64,000 nt of DNA from Romanomermis culicivorax (lineage: Eukaryota; Nematoda; Enoplea; Mermithida; Mermithidae): contig CAWUHX010000078.1 in NCBI GenBank assembly GCA_963922205.1, positions 434,001 to 498,000 on the forward strand. The letters run 5' to 3'. Position 1 is the stretch's first letter. Each line of letters opens with the position of its first letter. A program made the translations under genes and the position numbers. A model generated the notes under the pieces. That model had not been told where the DNA came from, made no database searches, and worked only from the letters and a program-made list of their open reading frames with translations. This document shows positions 11,066 to 23,100 of the stretch, in pieces.

Positions 11066-11577
11066 GGAAATTTGGCACTTATATAGGTGGTACAAAAATT
11101 GTTTTTCAAAATTTTTTCAAAAATCACCGCATAAGGGTAATTTGATGCTGCTGATCACGAATATGTTTTTCTTTTCACCCAAATTGTGAAAATACTCGAG
11201 ATAGTGCGATTTTATAATTTTCGTTTTTTCATCAATTTTTTGTTTTTACATTTTGGTCCCTTGATATTATTCCAACTAACAACTTCGTTTGGAAAAGCAT
11301 CAACAGCGCTGCGCCCTACAGGCGCAGCTGGTGTACCCTAAGCCTAGGCCTAAGGAAAATTTTAAGGGAAAAATAAATCTCTGCTACAGAAATGCAGTTT
11401 ACAGTGACAAATTGGTGATAAAAAATTTTTTTGACCAAAATACACAATTATGAGACCAAAGATCATCATATTCGGTTTCAGCACCCTTGAAATACCTATA
11501 ATCGGTGATTTTTGAAAAAATTTTGAAAAAAAATTTTTGTACTACATATTCTGTATAAGTGCCATAAATTCATTGTC
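11066..11577. mobile_element. Foldback/MITE-like inverted-repeat element
   Basis: The left end from 11067 (GGCACTTATATAGG..GGTACAAAAATT then TTTTCAAAAATCACCG) is repeated in reverse complement at 11502-11573, ending TATAAGTGCC. The arms are roughly 90-100 bp with a few mismatches. Interior about 300 bp, no coding potential. The right end abuts the first recognisable codons of the plus-strand LINE (11572 on), so this element probably inserted at, or truncates, the LINE 5' region. A clean target duplication was not found. Confidence 0.65.
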
Positions 11578-12491
11578 TTTTATTCAATTCCCGTAGCATA
11601 ATGAACAAATTATCTGAATTTACAGATCTACTGAATACTTGTCATTATGACATGATTTTCTTAACTGAAACGTGGTTATCAGAGTGCTTCCCAGATGCTC
11701 TCATTTGTCAAAGTTCTGACCATCGTATCTTACGCTGTGATAGGATAAATCAGACTGGTGGTGGTGTTGCTATTGTTTCTCACAAAAAGTTAAACTTGAG
11801 TTTTGTAAATATTCCACACGAACTTTCTCTACCTGCAGTACTAGTTGTTGAAACAACTTTATTTTCGGATAAAATAAGATTCATTTTGTTCTACAGGCCA
11901 CCTAGAAATGATATCAATATATTGAATAATTTAGCCAGATTAGTAGAAACCCTTATGTTGGATAATAATAGATATATTATCTTGGATGACTTCAGTTTGC
12001 CCTTGCTTGAAAATTTTGGCTACCGAGACAAAACGGACTATCTCTCTAAAGTCATCAATAATAGTTTCTTAATTTCGGGATTTGAACAATTAGTGTTAGA
12101 CCCTACTCGAGGAGAAAATTTTCTCGATCTGGTGTTCTGTAATCATCTAAGCTTAGGCAATGTTAGTGTTGTGGAAAACTTTTCTGCCAGTGATCACAAT
12201 ATGGTTAAATTTGATATACTTCAGAGACTAAAGCACGAGTCAAAGTTAAAGGATATATCTAATGTTCAACCTTATGATTTCATCCATGCTGATTATCAAT
12301 CTCTCGAGATCATACTAGCAAAGGTGGATTGGAATACTCTTTTCAATAATTGCATTGCCCCCAATCATTTTTATCAAGTCTTCCTAAGAGTTTTAGCAGG
12401 TCTTATTGATGAATTTGTACCAAGAAGAAAAGAACAGGTGAAACGGGAAAAACTACCTTTATTTTTGAGAAGACTAAAAAAGAGAACGTAA
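11572..12491 (+). pseudogene. LINE endonuclease domain
   Basis: The frame opens with LLFNSRSIMNKLSEF and runs through FLTETWLSE (catalytic Glu), GGGVAIVSHKK, LFYRPPRND, ILDDFSLP and ASDHNMVKFDI (the SDH motif), so the EEP-type domain is present from near its start to its end. The usual GDFNLP reads DDFSLP, replacing the catalytic-site Asn by Ser, which argues against activity. It closes at a TAA after RLKKR; downstream coding resumes in the next frame. Confidence 0.8.
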
Positions 12492-12573
12492 ATTGTGGAC
12501 TTATATATGCCAACAACAGAAATACTGAAAACAAGATTGGTTGTAGTTAATTTCGAAGAAACTCAAAAACGAA

Positions 12574-14307
12574 ATGAATACCCATTATGCTAAGAAAAAA
12601 GAAACTCTATTGAAATCCCCCTCCTTAAAAAAGTTCTATGAATTCGTCAACAGCGAAACTGTAAAGTGGGAAATGATCCCTACATTGCATTATCATAATA
12701 TTGAAGTTAGTAGTGACTTTGATAAATGTGATATTTTCAACAAATATTTTGCAGCTGTCTTTACTGTTGATGATGGAAAAAGTCCTCCTTTTCCTGGTAA
12801 AGGATTCGAATATCTCAAGTCAGTTAAGTTTGATTTCATTAAAGTTTTGTTGGCACTGAAAAATCTAAAACCCACATTTTCCCTTGGACCTGATGGTCTG
12901 TGTGCCTACTTTCTGAAAAAGTTACACCTTGTTCTTGCTGAACCTCTTAGTATTATCTTTGAGGTTTCTTATAGGAATGGCGCATTACCTGATTTATAGA
13001 AAACATCATACATTGTTCCAATCTTCAAAAAAGGGGACCGTGGCAAAGTTGAAAACTACAGGCCCATATCACTTTGTTGTGTACCATGCAAAATCATGGA
13101 AGGAATAATTAATAAGGATATTGTAGGTCATCTTGACAGATATGCCTTATTCAGTAGTAGGCAGTTTGGACTCAGAAAGAATAAATCATGTGTCTTACAA
13201 CTTCTTGAATGTAAAACTAAGTGGGTTAAGAAGTTGGATGATCAAGTTCCTGTTGATGTTGTATACATCGATTTTAAGAAAGCATTTGATACTGTCTCAC
13301 ATTCAAAGCTCTTACAAAAACTAAAAGGACATAAAATTGATAAATTCACAATGAATTGGATTTGCGACTTCCTCACAAATAGAGCTCAATGTGTAAAACT
13401 AAGTAATACCATTTCTGCTCCAACTCCAATAATTAGTGGTGTTCCTCAAGGAAGTGTGTTAGGTTCAACATTGTTCCTGATATTTATAAATGATCTGAGT
13501 GATATAATTAAAAGTGATCTCTATCTATTTGCGGATGATGCTAAAATTTTTAATGATGCATGTAATACAGTATTAATCCAGGAAGATTTAAACAGTTTCT
13601 ATAATTGGTCTGAGGAATAGCAACTTAGTATGTCATTGCCTAAATGTGCAGTCTTACATTTGGGGAAAAATAATCCATCAAATCAGTACAAAATTGGTGA
13701 ATGTGATCTTGATGCTGTCACTGAAATGAAAGATCTTGGTGTTTATGTTGATGAAAAACTCAGTTTTGTTCCGCACTGTGATTACATGATCAAGAAGGCT
13801 TCTAGGGTATCAAATCTAATTTTTAAATTTTTCAACTCAAATATGAATGAATTAAAAATCAGGGCATTTAAAACTTATGTTCGCCCAATCCTTGAGTATG
13901 GTAGTCCTATTTGGAATCCTTCTCTAATGGGTGAAATACAAAGGGTAGAGAAAGTTCAGAGGTGGTCCACAAAACGATTATATGGTTTTAACTCTAGGAA
14001 TTATCAAGGAAGATTGGAGTCCGCCAGTCTGCATTCTCTTGAATTTAGGAGAACTATAACTGATTTATGTTATGTTTATTCTATAATCTGTAACAGCATT
14101 TTGGACTCAAATACTTTTTTGGTATACAGTAATTTTAATTCTCGTGTTAACAACCCATGTAATTTATATAAGACAAAATTTCGTGTGCGATTACTCGAAA
14201 AAGATTTTTGTAATAGATATATTGATATACATGGAATATGTTACCTAGTCATGTTACATCTGCCGTTAATGTTCATGTATTTAAAAAACGATGCATTGCG
14301 TTTTTGA
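12574..14307 (+). pseudogene. LINE reverse transcriptase with two stops
   Basis: Three successive open stretches in one frame (12574-12999, 13096-13620, 13630-14307). They contain LGPDGLCAYFLKKL, VPIFKKGDRG..YRPISLCC, VDVVYIDFKKAFDTVSHSKL (active-site Asp), SGVPQGSVLGSTLFLIFIND, LFADDAKIF (polymerase Asp pair) and DLGVYVDEKLSF with the C-terminal VQRWSTKRLYGF block. Two TAG codons interrupt it (12997 and 13618), so no full-length product is possible without suppression. Confidence 0.88.
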
Positions 14308-14419
14308 GCTTATATCCGCGCGATACTAATCGCCTTTAAGCTCGTGATAATATTTTTTTCTTTATTCTTTTCTGAATTTATTTTTTCTAATGACGAATAA
14401 ATTATTATTCTTATTCTTT

Positions 14420-14880
14420 TACCTTTTAAAAACTACAACCGAGGTTGCAGCCTTAAATCTTTCCGGAAAATAATTCCATAATTTGGCGCTTCGAATTGCC
14501 AATCAAGATTGGATTTGGGAAAGTATGTGTTTCTATCAATCAAGTTAACACGTCATTTTCTAATCGTTAGCAGTCAGTATTTTGCCGAAAATATAGAGAT
14601 TTTTCCATACCCGTATTCAGGATTTTTAAAAAAGGGGCGGGGAAATTTTGCAAAATTTTTTTAGAATTTACTGAAAACACAGAAAATCATTTTTGCAGTA
14701 AAGACGACTTATTTTTAGTTAATTTATACATATGTGCATAGATTAGTGACTAAATTCCATGTTTGACGAAAAGTATGTAAATGATTTAATTCGGGAATGG
14801 TGATGATATTGCTGAAAATTTTATTCTAAAATTTGTGATTTAAGTTTAATAAACATTAATGATTCCGTTTAACCGTATAC
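14420..14880. repeat. Repeat fragments around the LINE 3' end
   Basis: The block TTTCTATCAATCAAGTTAAC at 14530 matches 4508-4553. The stretch 14630-14780 resembles 420-480 and the surrounding DNA at the window start, read on the opposite strand. No coding signal. These are pieces of the non-autonomous repeats into which the LINE inserted. Confidence 0.4.
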
Positions 14881-15720
14881 GGCGTGATTTTTGTGAAAAA
14901 CCAAAAAATTTCACCAATTCTTCCGATGCTTGGAATTTTTCAAGCGTTTGCAACATCAACTTTGCGTTTATTGAAGATTGACATTAAAGGCATCACTCTT
15001 CTAGGCTGTGATTTTAGAACTTATGTTCACGAATATTTGTTGGAGAGACTTATTCTCCAGTGTTTTAGCCTATAAAAAATCGAAAATTTTTCCGGCGCTG
15101 CGCGTCGCGCCGGAATGGGGAAAAAATTACACTTCATCAGTTTGATTTTAATCTATTTCTCAACGTTGTGAGGATTCGTTTTCCAGCGTTTTAGAAAGTG
15201 AAAATCCAAAAAATTTTCCGGCGTCCCGCGCCAGACTAAGAACTAAATTAAATTGGATAATTCTAATCGGAACCACAGAAATTTTAGTAGCGGATAAATT
15301 CATGAGAACTCTATCGCTAACATGGTTCCTCCGCTCCTTAGAGCACCAATATAATTCTCATCAGCTCATTTTGACTAACCTAACCTTTTCTCAATTTTTT
15401 CCTCATTTTTGCAGGTTTCTGACTCCAAAAACAATGCTTTAGTATGAAAAAAATGCTCAGGTAAAGTTGATGGCCGAGTTTAATAAAAATATAATCAAAG
15501 CAAGCAGTGTTTTTTGTGTCTAAATATGGTTTTTGAGCATGGTTCTCATCGTGGAAAAAATTTTGGGGAATTCAAAACCGAAAAGATGCATTTTGGTGAT
15601 TTTTAAAAGGCCAAGATGTCAAAATTTTCCGGCGCTCCGCTCCCGGGGGTGGGTATAATAAACATTATTTTCTATCGGGCGCAGCCGTTAGCATATGTAC
15701 TTCCACTTTCTAATTAACTT
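14880..15720 (+). repeat. Non-autonomous element family, copy B
   Basis: Direct copy of 9750-10760 with about the same order of blocks. It holds three GGCGC hairpin-type modules (15091-15113, about 15208-15228 and 15628-15645) and the shared end block (TTAGCATATGTACTTCCACT). No transposase was identified. Confidence 0.6.
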
Positions 15721-16040
15721 AATATTGTAAATCAATCTGATGTTCATCAACCAAGTCCAGTTCCAAATCATGGCACCAACAAATTTTTCAATTGTCTCTA
15801 TTTTAATTCACAAACTTCTGTTCATGAATTAACTTAAACCTTCTAAAGTTCACGAAAATGCTATTTTTGGTCGAAGCTTCCTTATCAGACATGCTGAAAA
15901 TTTTTTGTTCGATCCCATTTTTGGAGGGAATCCCCCCTCCCACTCCATTCCCCCCTAGTTACGGGCCTGAATATTATGTATGCTTGATTATTTTAAATCA
16001 GATTGTATGAATCCATATATTTTCTCATTTCAATATTGTT
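15720..16040. other. Intergenic DNA, nothing recognised
   Basis: AT-rich sequence with a short C-rich stretch (15925-15960). No reading frame, repeat end or RNA gene could be supported. Confidence 0.3.
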
Positions 16041-16380
16041 GAAATGAGAACCAAATTAAAGCAAGAGCTCAAAACACAAACGTCGTTGGACAACTTTTTC
16101 ATTCAAACATTAAATAATATAAGTAAGTCAATAACAAATAAAGACCTACAATATAACGTTTTTTGCAGAAAGTCAAACTTCACTCCTGAAATAGTCAGTA
16201 AGAGCAAAAAAATTTTTGTCTCAAGAACCGGCCACGGAATGTTCCTTTGAAACAATTATTCAGTTGTGCTGGTTTAATTTGCTATCCTACCAGAAGTAGT
16301 TTGAAGGGTGATACAATTGAAAAATTGCTGTTCGTCAAGTATAATTTGGCTACTTTTGGTTTGAAATTTTTGAAAAAAGT
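16040..16380 (+). pseudogene. hAT transposase C-terminal relic
   Basis: After an opening frame (from 16044), a second frame encodes KQLFSCAGLICYPTRSSLKG and DTIEKLLFVKYNL (16244-16350). This matches the hAT dimerisation-domain pattern (S.ER.FS.AG......R..L....E.L.FLK). The catalytic core is absent and the frame shifts near 16240, so it is a dead fragment. A related fragment on the minus strand lies at 23648-23938. Confidence 0.75.
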
Positions 16381-16417
16381 AATGCAATCCGTAGTTAATA
16401 AAATTCTTATTATGACT

Positions 16418-16672
16418 AGACCCGGATCAGACATGCACGGCAAGAATTTTCCAGGGGGAAGAGTCCATGGACTTTTTTCCCTGGGGGGTAGAGGGGTGGG
16501 TGCGCAAAAAAACAACAAAAAGTTCTGCAAGCCTGTTTTTAATACAAAATATGTACAAAAATCATGAAAAAAGCTGTCTTGGAAAAAGTTCAGGTAGCGG
16601 TGTTTGACGATTTTTTTGGCCAGGGTCTCAGGTATGGAGGTTTACCCCCCTCCTATGTGCATGTATGACCTG
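16418..16672 (+). repeat. CATGCACGGCAAGAATTTTCC repeat, copy 1
   Basis: Starts near CAGACATGCACGGCAAGAAT (16428) and ends near TACCCCCCTCCTATGTGCAT (16643). A diverged same-strand copy is at 52064-52300 and a partial opposite-strand copy at 63779-63895. The ends resemble each other only weakly, so the class (MITE or SINE) is not known. Confidence 0.55.
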
Positions 16673-17172
16673 GATCCAGAACATTGCATTGTCCAGATCC
16701 GGATCCCGCAACTAGGTGGGATATCTGCATAATCGGATCCCGTTATTCGTCCCATTTCTGGAAAGCACGTCTACTTTCATCAAGTATTCCAACAAAATAT
16801 CGAAGTTTACTGCAGACCTGCAATATTAGGGTTGGAAAAACTAACCAAAGCCAACCACCTGAATTTTAACTTCCGCTAACATATACCTTCCACCAATGTC
16901 CCCCTAAATTGGTTGAATCAAAAGATTTCACCCACACCCTTAAGAGAACCGTTACTTCGCTAGCTCAAACTAGCTGAAGTACATGTCTGAATTACTGATT
17001 AAAAAATGAGATCGAGCATCCAGATCATGAAATCAGTCGAAAATACACATGTTAGAGGGTCAAAATTTTCTTTTAATCCTGTATCTATCAATGTTATCAT
17101 GTACTGTTCGGAGACAAGTTCTTCTTTTTCCTTCAGTTATTTCGCATTTTCGAAAAACATTCATTATTCGGC
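16672..17172. other. Upstream region of the RING ligase gene
   Basis: Contains a GGATCC-rich patch (16673-16745) like the ends of the hAT element at 23117-24626, then about 400 bp of unremarkable sequence leading to the RING gene start. A promoter presumably lies here, but no motif could be assigned. Confidence 0.35.
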
Positions 17173-20100
17173 ATGACTGATAACACACAACGGTCATCGG
17201 CCGCTGCGATGTCAAATAATTATTTTTGTCACTTATGTTCGCGGAATTTCACTTACTTGGATGCGGTATGTAAACCTAATTTTTTCAGTGAACCGAATGT
17301 TATCTATTATATAGTTTCCGCATTTTAGGATTATACATGCCCTGTGTGTCATTCCGGTTTCGTGGAAATTGTCGAAAATGCTGCTCAACCTAACGCTATT
17401 TCATCTACATCAGATATCGGGTAAATTATATAAAGCCAAACATCGTTAGTTATTTACATTACGTACAAGGCGTACATAACTAGCCTACAAGAGATACTTG
17501 TTAGGTGAGATGTTTATGACCTTAATTTCTGTATTTTAGTTTTCTAAAAAAATGGATTCTGGATTATCTCTAAACTAAAATTTCTAAGGATTTGCATTTG
17601 GGCATGACGTTGGTCACATCATGGCATCATTGGCTCTTATTTAGGGTGATACTTTCGTGCCAAAAAGCTACTTTGAAATGCTAAATAATACGGTGTTGCC
17701 AGATTAGCAGCATAACAATGAGCTACACAGCATGTGGTTTATGCACAACAGTGGTGAAGTTCCTATAGCTCAACGCAAAGTTAATGGTATTTCTAGTTAA
17801 CTATGGAAACGTGGATTTAAAATAATGTATATCTGATTCATCTGTAGGAAAGACGATTTCTTAGTTTCAGAAATATTATTGGCATGGTTGCCCGAAATGT
17901 ATGACCGATGACCAGTATTTTTTCCTGCACCCCGCTTTCTGCAGAGTGCAGAAAAGCCAAAAAAATTTCTGCACTGCCCTTTTCTCCTGTTACAACACAG
18001 TAACAGTGAATATAGGGAAAAGCGAATTAAATGTGTAATTCATTGATATCAGAAATGCGTACACATATCAAAATTTTATTTATTCTCATAAAATGAATTT
18101 CAAAATAAGTTCACAAAATATTTTCACCAAAATCTTCAAAAAAAGAAAAATAAATTGATTTTGAATGTTCAAAAATGATGACTGACACATTATAGAAGAA
18201 TATATGTGATCAAACGCATGACTCAAAAAATTCTGCGCCAGTACTGAAATCCCTTAAAAATTCTACACCAAGCCTAAAAAGTCTGCACTGTGCAGAAAAA
18301 ACACTGCCGATGATGTATCCATTCTATACCGCCGAAACTTTGTTCATACCAAAATTCACAGCATCTCTTTCGTTATGATTCCATTAAACTCGATGAGAAA
18401 CGGTTGATCATTTTCACTCGTACATTCGGTGCTTGTGTTGTGACATTAGTCATAACATAATCGGTGGAACAGCGTCTCCGCAAAAATTGCCTTTACTGAT
18501 GCATTGCTAGCCTAGTACTGTTTCGATGTCGTTTTTTTTAGGGTGCATGTAATATAAGTGCTAAAGGCTCGTGCACAAAAAGTCTGGTTGCCGGTCCAGA
18601 GTCGGTTGCATATTAGTCTTTTAGTTTCTTAAAATTTCCCAAATAAAATTCGATGAAACATTACGGGTTTGAAGAAAGCTATGAATATCATTAGAGAGGC
18701 TGTCCTCTTTACTGTAAAGCAATAAAGTTTTATCAAACTACCTTTCTTATTTAGGTTCTTCCACAATAATTTCCTTCGAGTATACAATTTTCCACTAAAA
18801 ATCACAAGACTCGTGACCTCAATTCTAAATCTTTGACGAAATGAATGTCACCATGATTGTTGCCGTCAAAAACTACACGGTACATATATCAAATTTTCAA
18901 GGCACTTATTTTTTTAATTATCGGCGTGCTCTATTGTGGAGGGTCGATCTTCTTGGACAATGTGTCTTAAATTCCTCACAACTCGGTCGAACAAGGATGT
19001 AAAATTGATAGATCACTCACTCGTTGCTTTTTTGCAGGCATCAACAACCCAGTCGTAGCAATTCGAACGATCTAGACCTCGAAGCGTTTATACAACTAGC
19101 TACGCCATTCATTACTAATATGTTTCGTCCGCCCTCGTCCTCAACGGGTTCCTCGTCCTCAAGTCAACAACAACCGTCGATGCATCCGAGCGCTAGTCAA
19201 AGTGCAGCTGGTCAGGTTGGTGGAATGCAGCAGCAAGTGCAAGCCGGACCGTTTCCTTCTGCAGGGCTTCAGAAGTATGTTTTAGAATTTATACAATCAC
19301 ATTCCAGAAGTCAGGGGGCTTTCTATTTGTGGGGTCATAGATTGTCTAAAATTTAGATTGGAAGGTCATTAAACGGAAAAGATCGAAAATTTTTACCACA
19401 AAAGTCGGAAAAATTGATCATGAAGTATTTTTTGGACCATAAATCTATAAAAATTTGTATTTATTTCATGAAGCGCAGGAAAAATTAAGATTTTTGACCT
19501 GCTTTTTGTCCGATAATAAATTTTCCACCGAAAATTTGCATTTTTCTGCTTTTTCCACTCGAAGGGATGATATCCAATACCCTAGTCGAAAATAAACAAA
19601 TGAATTGACAAATCTTCAGGATCGCCTGGCTAACCGTATAGTCGTCTATGGTTTGTATCTCCTACGGTTCTTATAGCACCAACCCGGTTACGTGTAGGTT
19701 TATAGTTCATTTTTTCCAAATGAGCCTCTTCGACGACGCAATGAGGTATTTATACAAATAAAAACTCTGCATCGTAAGTCGATATCACGAGAAATCGTCG
19801 TTTTTTCCACTGTCTCCGCATTTGTGTTTTACATTTTTCATCGTTGAGGCTCATTTGAAATTAATTGGGCTCGTATATAGGTAAAGTCTGCCACTAGCCT
19901 ACTGCTCCGTTGGATATAGATTAGTCAGAGAGATTGATGAGATTATACATATATGCCTTGCAGAATGCAAGCTAGGTTCTAATGATCCCAGGAACCAAAA
20001 ATGAAGAAAGATGATATAATATTCGTGAAATACAGCTTATTCTGATCAACGTTTCAGGTTTATTCTAAATAATAAATAGCAGTATTCTCTGGCAACTTTC

Positions 20101-23100
20101 ATTACGTATGCTAAAAATATGACGTTCTGAATTGATGTTTCGAAGATCTCAATTGAGGGTGGTTATTCGATAACTCTAAACTCTGTAAACTAGAAATGGA
20201 ACTTTTGCGCTCGTTATGGTTTTGCTCAAGCACTTACAAAGTACGAGTCGGGTTTTATTTTTCGTTTTTCAGCCACACGCCAATTGACTTGTAGGGCAAA
20301 ATTTCTACAAGCAAAAGCGGTAATTCTACGAGTCAAAAATTGACAATTTTGATGTGGAAAATACCCAATAATATGCACTGCCCGTATCAATATTTTATTC
20401 AATAAATACTATTTTGTATTCTTTAACAACGACTGCGATGGCGGATTTGGGTCAAGTTCAAGTTGTTTTGACCAAACTTTTTTTATACCAAAAAAGTGTT
20501 TTAAGAAATACGACATAATAGGTATTAATTTCTGAAAAGAATTTTATATCAAATTTTACAAGCACTACTTAAAAACGTGAGAACGGTATTAAACATAATT
20601 TTAACAACTTTCTAAAGTTAAACCAGTGTTTTTCACAGGCCAGTGGTACAAAAAAAATTTCTCCCTAGGTACATATTGAAAACTTCGAAAAGATTTTGGG
20701 CCAAAAGTTGATAATAATTAGAGCGCGGATTTTGAAGTGCTGCACTTAATCATTTTTGATGAAATATACTTCCCATGCTTAGAAATTCAATTATCCATGG
20801 CTTCTGATGCAAAAGAATGCTAATTAGTAGCACTTAATTGCACTTAATTTGGGGGTCTTGCACTTAATTGCACTTAATTTAAACTTTTTGTAAAATTTGC
20901 ACTTAAATGCATAGTTTTTAGTTAAAAACTTGAAAAAAATAGTTAAAAAGTTGAAAAACAAGGTTTAACGAAAGATCAACAGTAGAAAAATTTCAGTGAT
21001 GCACCTGATTTTTTGGATGGATGTGCCTGTGGAAAATATACAAGCAGTCTCGGCCGTAATCCTTATGTTCAATCGTTTGTTTCTGACTCGAGTCCGAAAT
21101 TTAAATTTAAAACGTTGTTCGCGCCTTTGGTTTCGCGGCGAAGTATGACAAGCCACCGCGGTGCCGCGCGGTGGCTTGTCATACTTCGCCGCGCGGCGCC
21201 GTACGGCGCCGCTTTTTTACTTTTGGATTTTGCTCTTCTCAAAAAATGTGTATTGGTTTAGTTGAAACCTGATGGAGCGCCGCGCGGCGCCGCAAAAATT
21301 ACAAAAACCTATTCATACTTCAAAGGCGGTACCGCGCGGCGCCGACCGGCGCCGCTTTTTAGTATGAATAGAACAACCGGCGCCGCGCGGTACCGCGCGG
21401 TGAAGTATGACAGGGCCTTTACTGACCCCCGGCCCAAAAAAAGTCGTCCGACCGCGTCCCCCCCCCCCAGACCTCGGAACCCCGTTACATGTATGAACGT
21501 AGTACCAAATAATTTTTTCGGAAGCTTAATTTGCTTGTATAGGTCAAAATTTCTGCAAGCCAATTGAGAATTTTACAGGCCATGGCTTGGATTTGATTTT
21601 AGAAAAGCCTGGTGTGGATGAAACATCCGCCTCTGTTTTTAGGCTCACTTTATTGCTCAGGCACTTTATTCACTTTTGCTTAATCACGAACAATGAAGCT
21701 TTTGTGTATTTTGCATTATTATTCGTTTGTCTTTCTAGTTATCGTGGAAATCTGTCAAACTGACAAATGAGAGTGAAATTTCCAATTGGGAATCATAAAA
21801 GTCAATGTAGCACTTAGTCCACTCTCTGTCGCGCTGTTGCCTTTGCCAAGAATTTGTACGTGCGAACGAACTACGTAGTTTTCCTTTTCTAGCTTCCTCC
21901 AAACTTTATTCCAAGGATTAACTAATGACGGAAGTAAGTTAATGAAGTTTATTCCTTTTAATTACTATCTTTTATTGTTTTCAGCGTACCAAATTCAAGT
22001 ACACGTTAATGCTATGCCATTGTAAGTTTTTAGATTTTAAATTTTACTAGAGAAATTCTCTGACTTCGGATAATTTTTCAATGAAGTTTGTTTTACAACA
22101 GTTCGAGAATAGTGTCGGAAATATTTTCCGTTAGACGAGCGATTTCCACTAGAAAACTGCTCGATGAGTACATTTCATGATTTTAGCATCATTTTACCAG
22201 TAAAGTCGTCAACTTTCCTAATACATTGAAAAACTGTTGTACTCCCAAGCAACTTCGCAAAATTGGAGCATTACATGTTATTCTCCTGTTTTTTCAGTGG
22301 TAATTTACACGGTAACGCTGCGGATTACGCTTGGGGACCAGGTGGTTTGGACGCCATAGTTACTCAAGTGAGGCTTTTTAGTATCTGTGTCACGTGTGCA
22401 ATTTTCCTGAAGTGTAATTACTTCATGTTTTATTTCTCATGGTCTGAGATAACGTTATGCCTTACTTCTAATAGGGGTATAGGAAAAACCCATAAAATCC
22501 GGTTTCCCCCATCCAACACTTCACTTTCCCTGATCGGGTTCGTGTTGAAGGAATATTCAATACATATCTAAAAAATTTCAACTCATCGTACCCTCTTCAC
22601 TTATAAGCCTAGATACCGCTATCCTACCTAGCAATGATATGTCGTGTATACTTTTTACACGTATTCAATTTTGGATTCAAATCGAAATGTCTTTATTTAC
22701 ATATTTATAGTTTTGGATACCTTTGAAAAATGTTTTTGATTCGGACATCGCGATTTTATTTACACATTACTTTAGCTTCTAAATCAAGTTCAAGGTGGTG
22801 CACCGCCAATGTCGCGTGAAAATCTCGATAACCTACATGATATCCCTCTAACGAAAGAGCAAATTGGTAAGAAATTTTTCCCTTCGATATTCCTTCGAAA
22901 ATTTTTTATCCTTCTACCATGATTTTCAGACAAGCGTTTACAATGCGCAGTATGCATGGACGATTTCAAAATGAACGAAAAAGCCGTTCAATTAATTTGC
23001 GAGCATTTATATCATAAATCGTGCATTGTACCATGGTTGGAAAGGGTGGGTCTTTGTCAAATAGTTCATTGAAAATCTGCCTTTATCTGATAATATTTCG

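Larger units (their letters stand above)
11572..14410 (+). mobile_element. Decayed CR1/Jockey-superfamily LINE (plus)
   Basis: Carries an endonuclease (11572-12491) and reverse transcriptase (12574-14307). The 3' tail ends AATAAATTATTATTCTTATTC at about 14394-14414. ORF1 is missing, so the copy is 5'-truncated at the inverted-repeat element. Lesions: a frameshift between about 12480 and 12574, an in-frame TAG at 12997-12999 and another TAG at 13618-13620. It is similar in protein sequence to the minus-strand LINE but clearly a different copy or subfamily. Confidence 0.88.

Noticed and set aside
21262..21567. Arg/Ala/Pro-rich frames on both strands
   Set aside because: Caused by the GC-rich palindromic island; the sequence is explained by palindromes rather than coding constraint.
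21985..22021. A possible 37-nt RING gene exon with acceptor and donor
   Set aside because: Inclusion shifts the frame to a stop; joining 19274 to 22298 keeps frame and gives the expected YAWG block.
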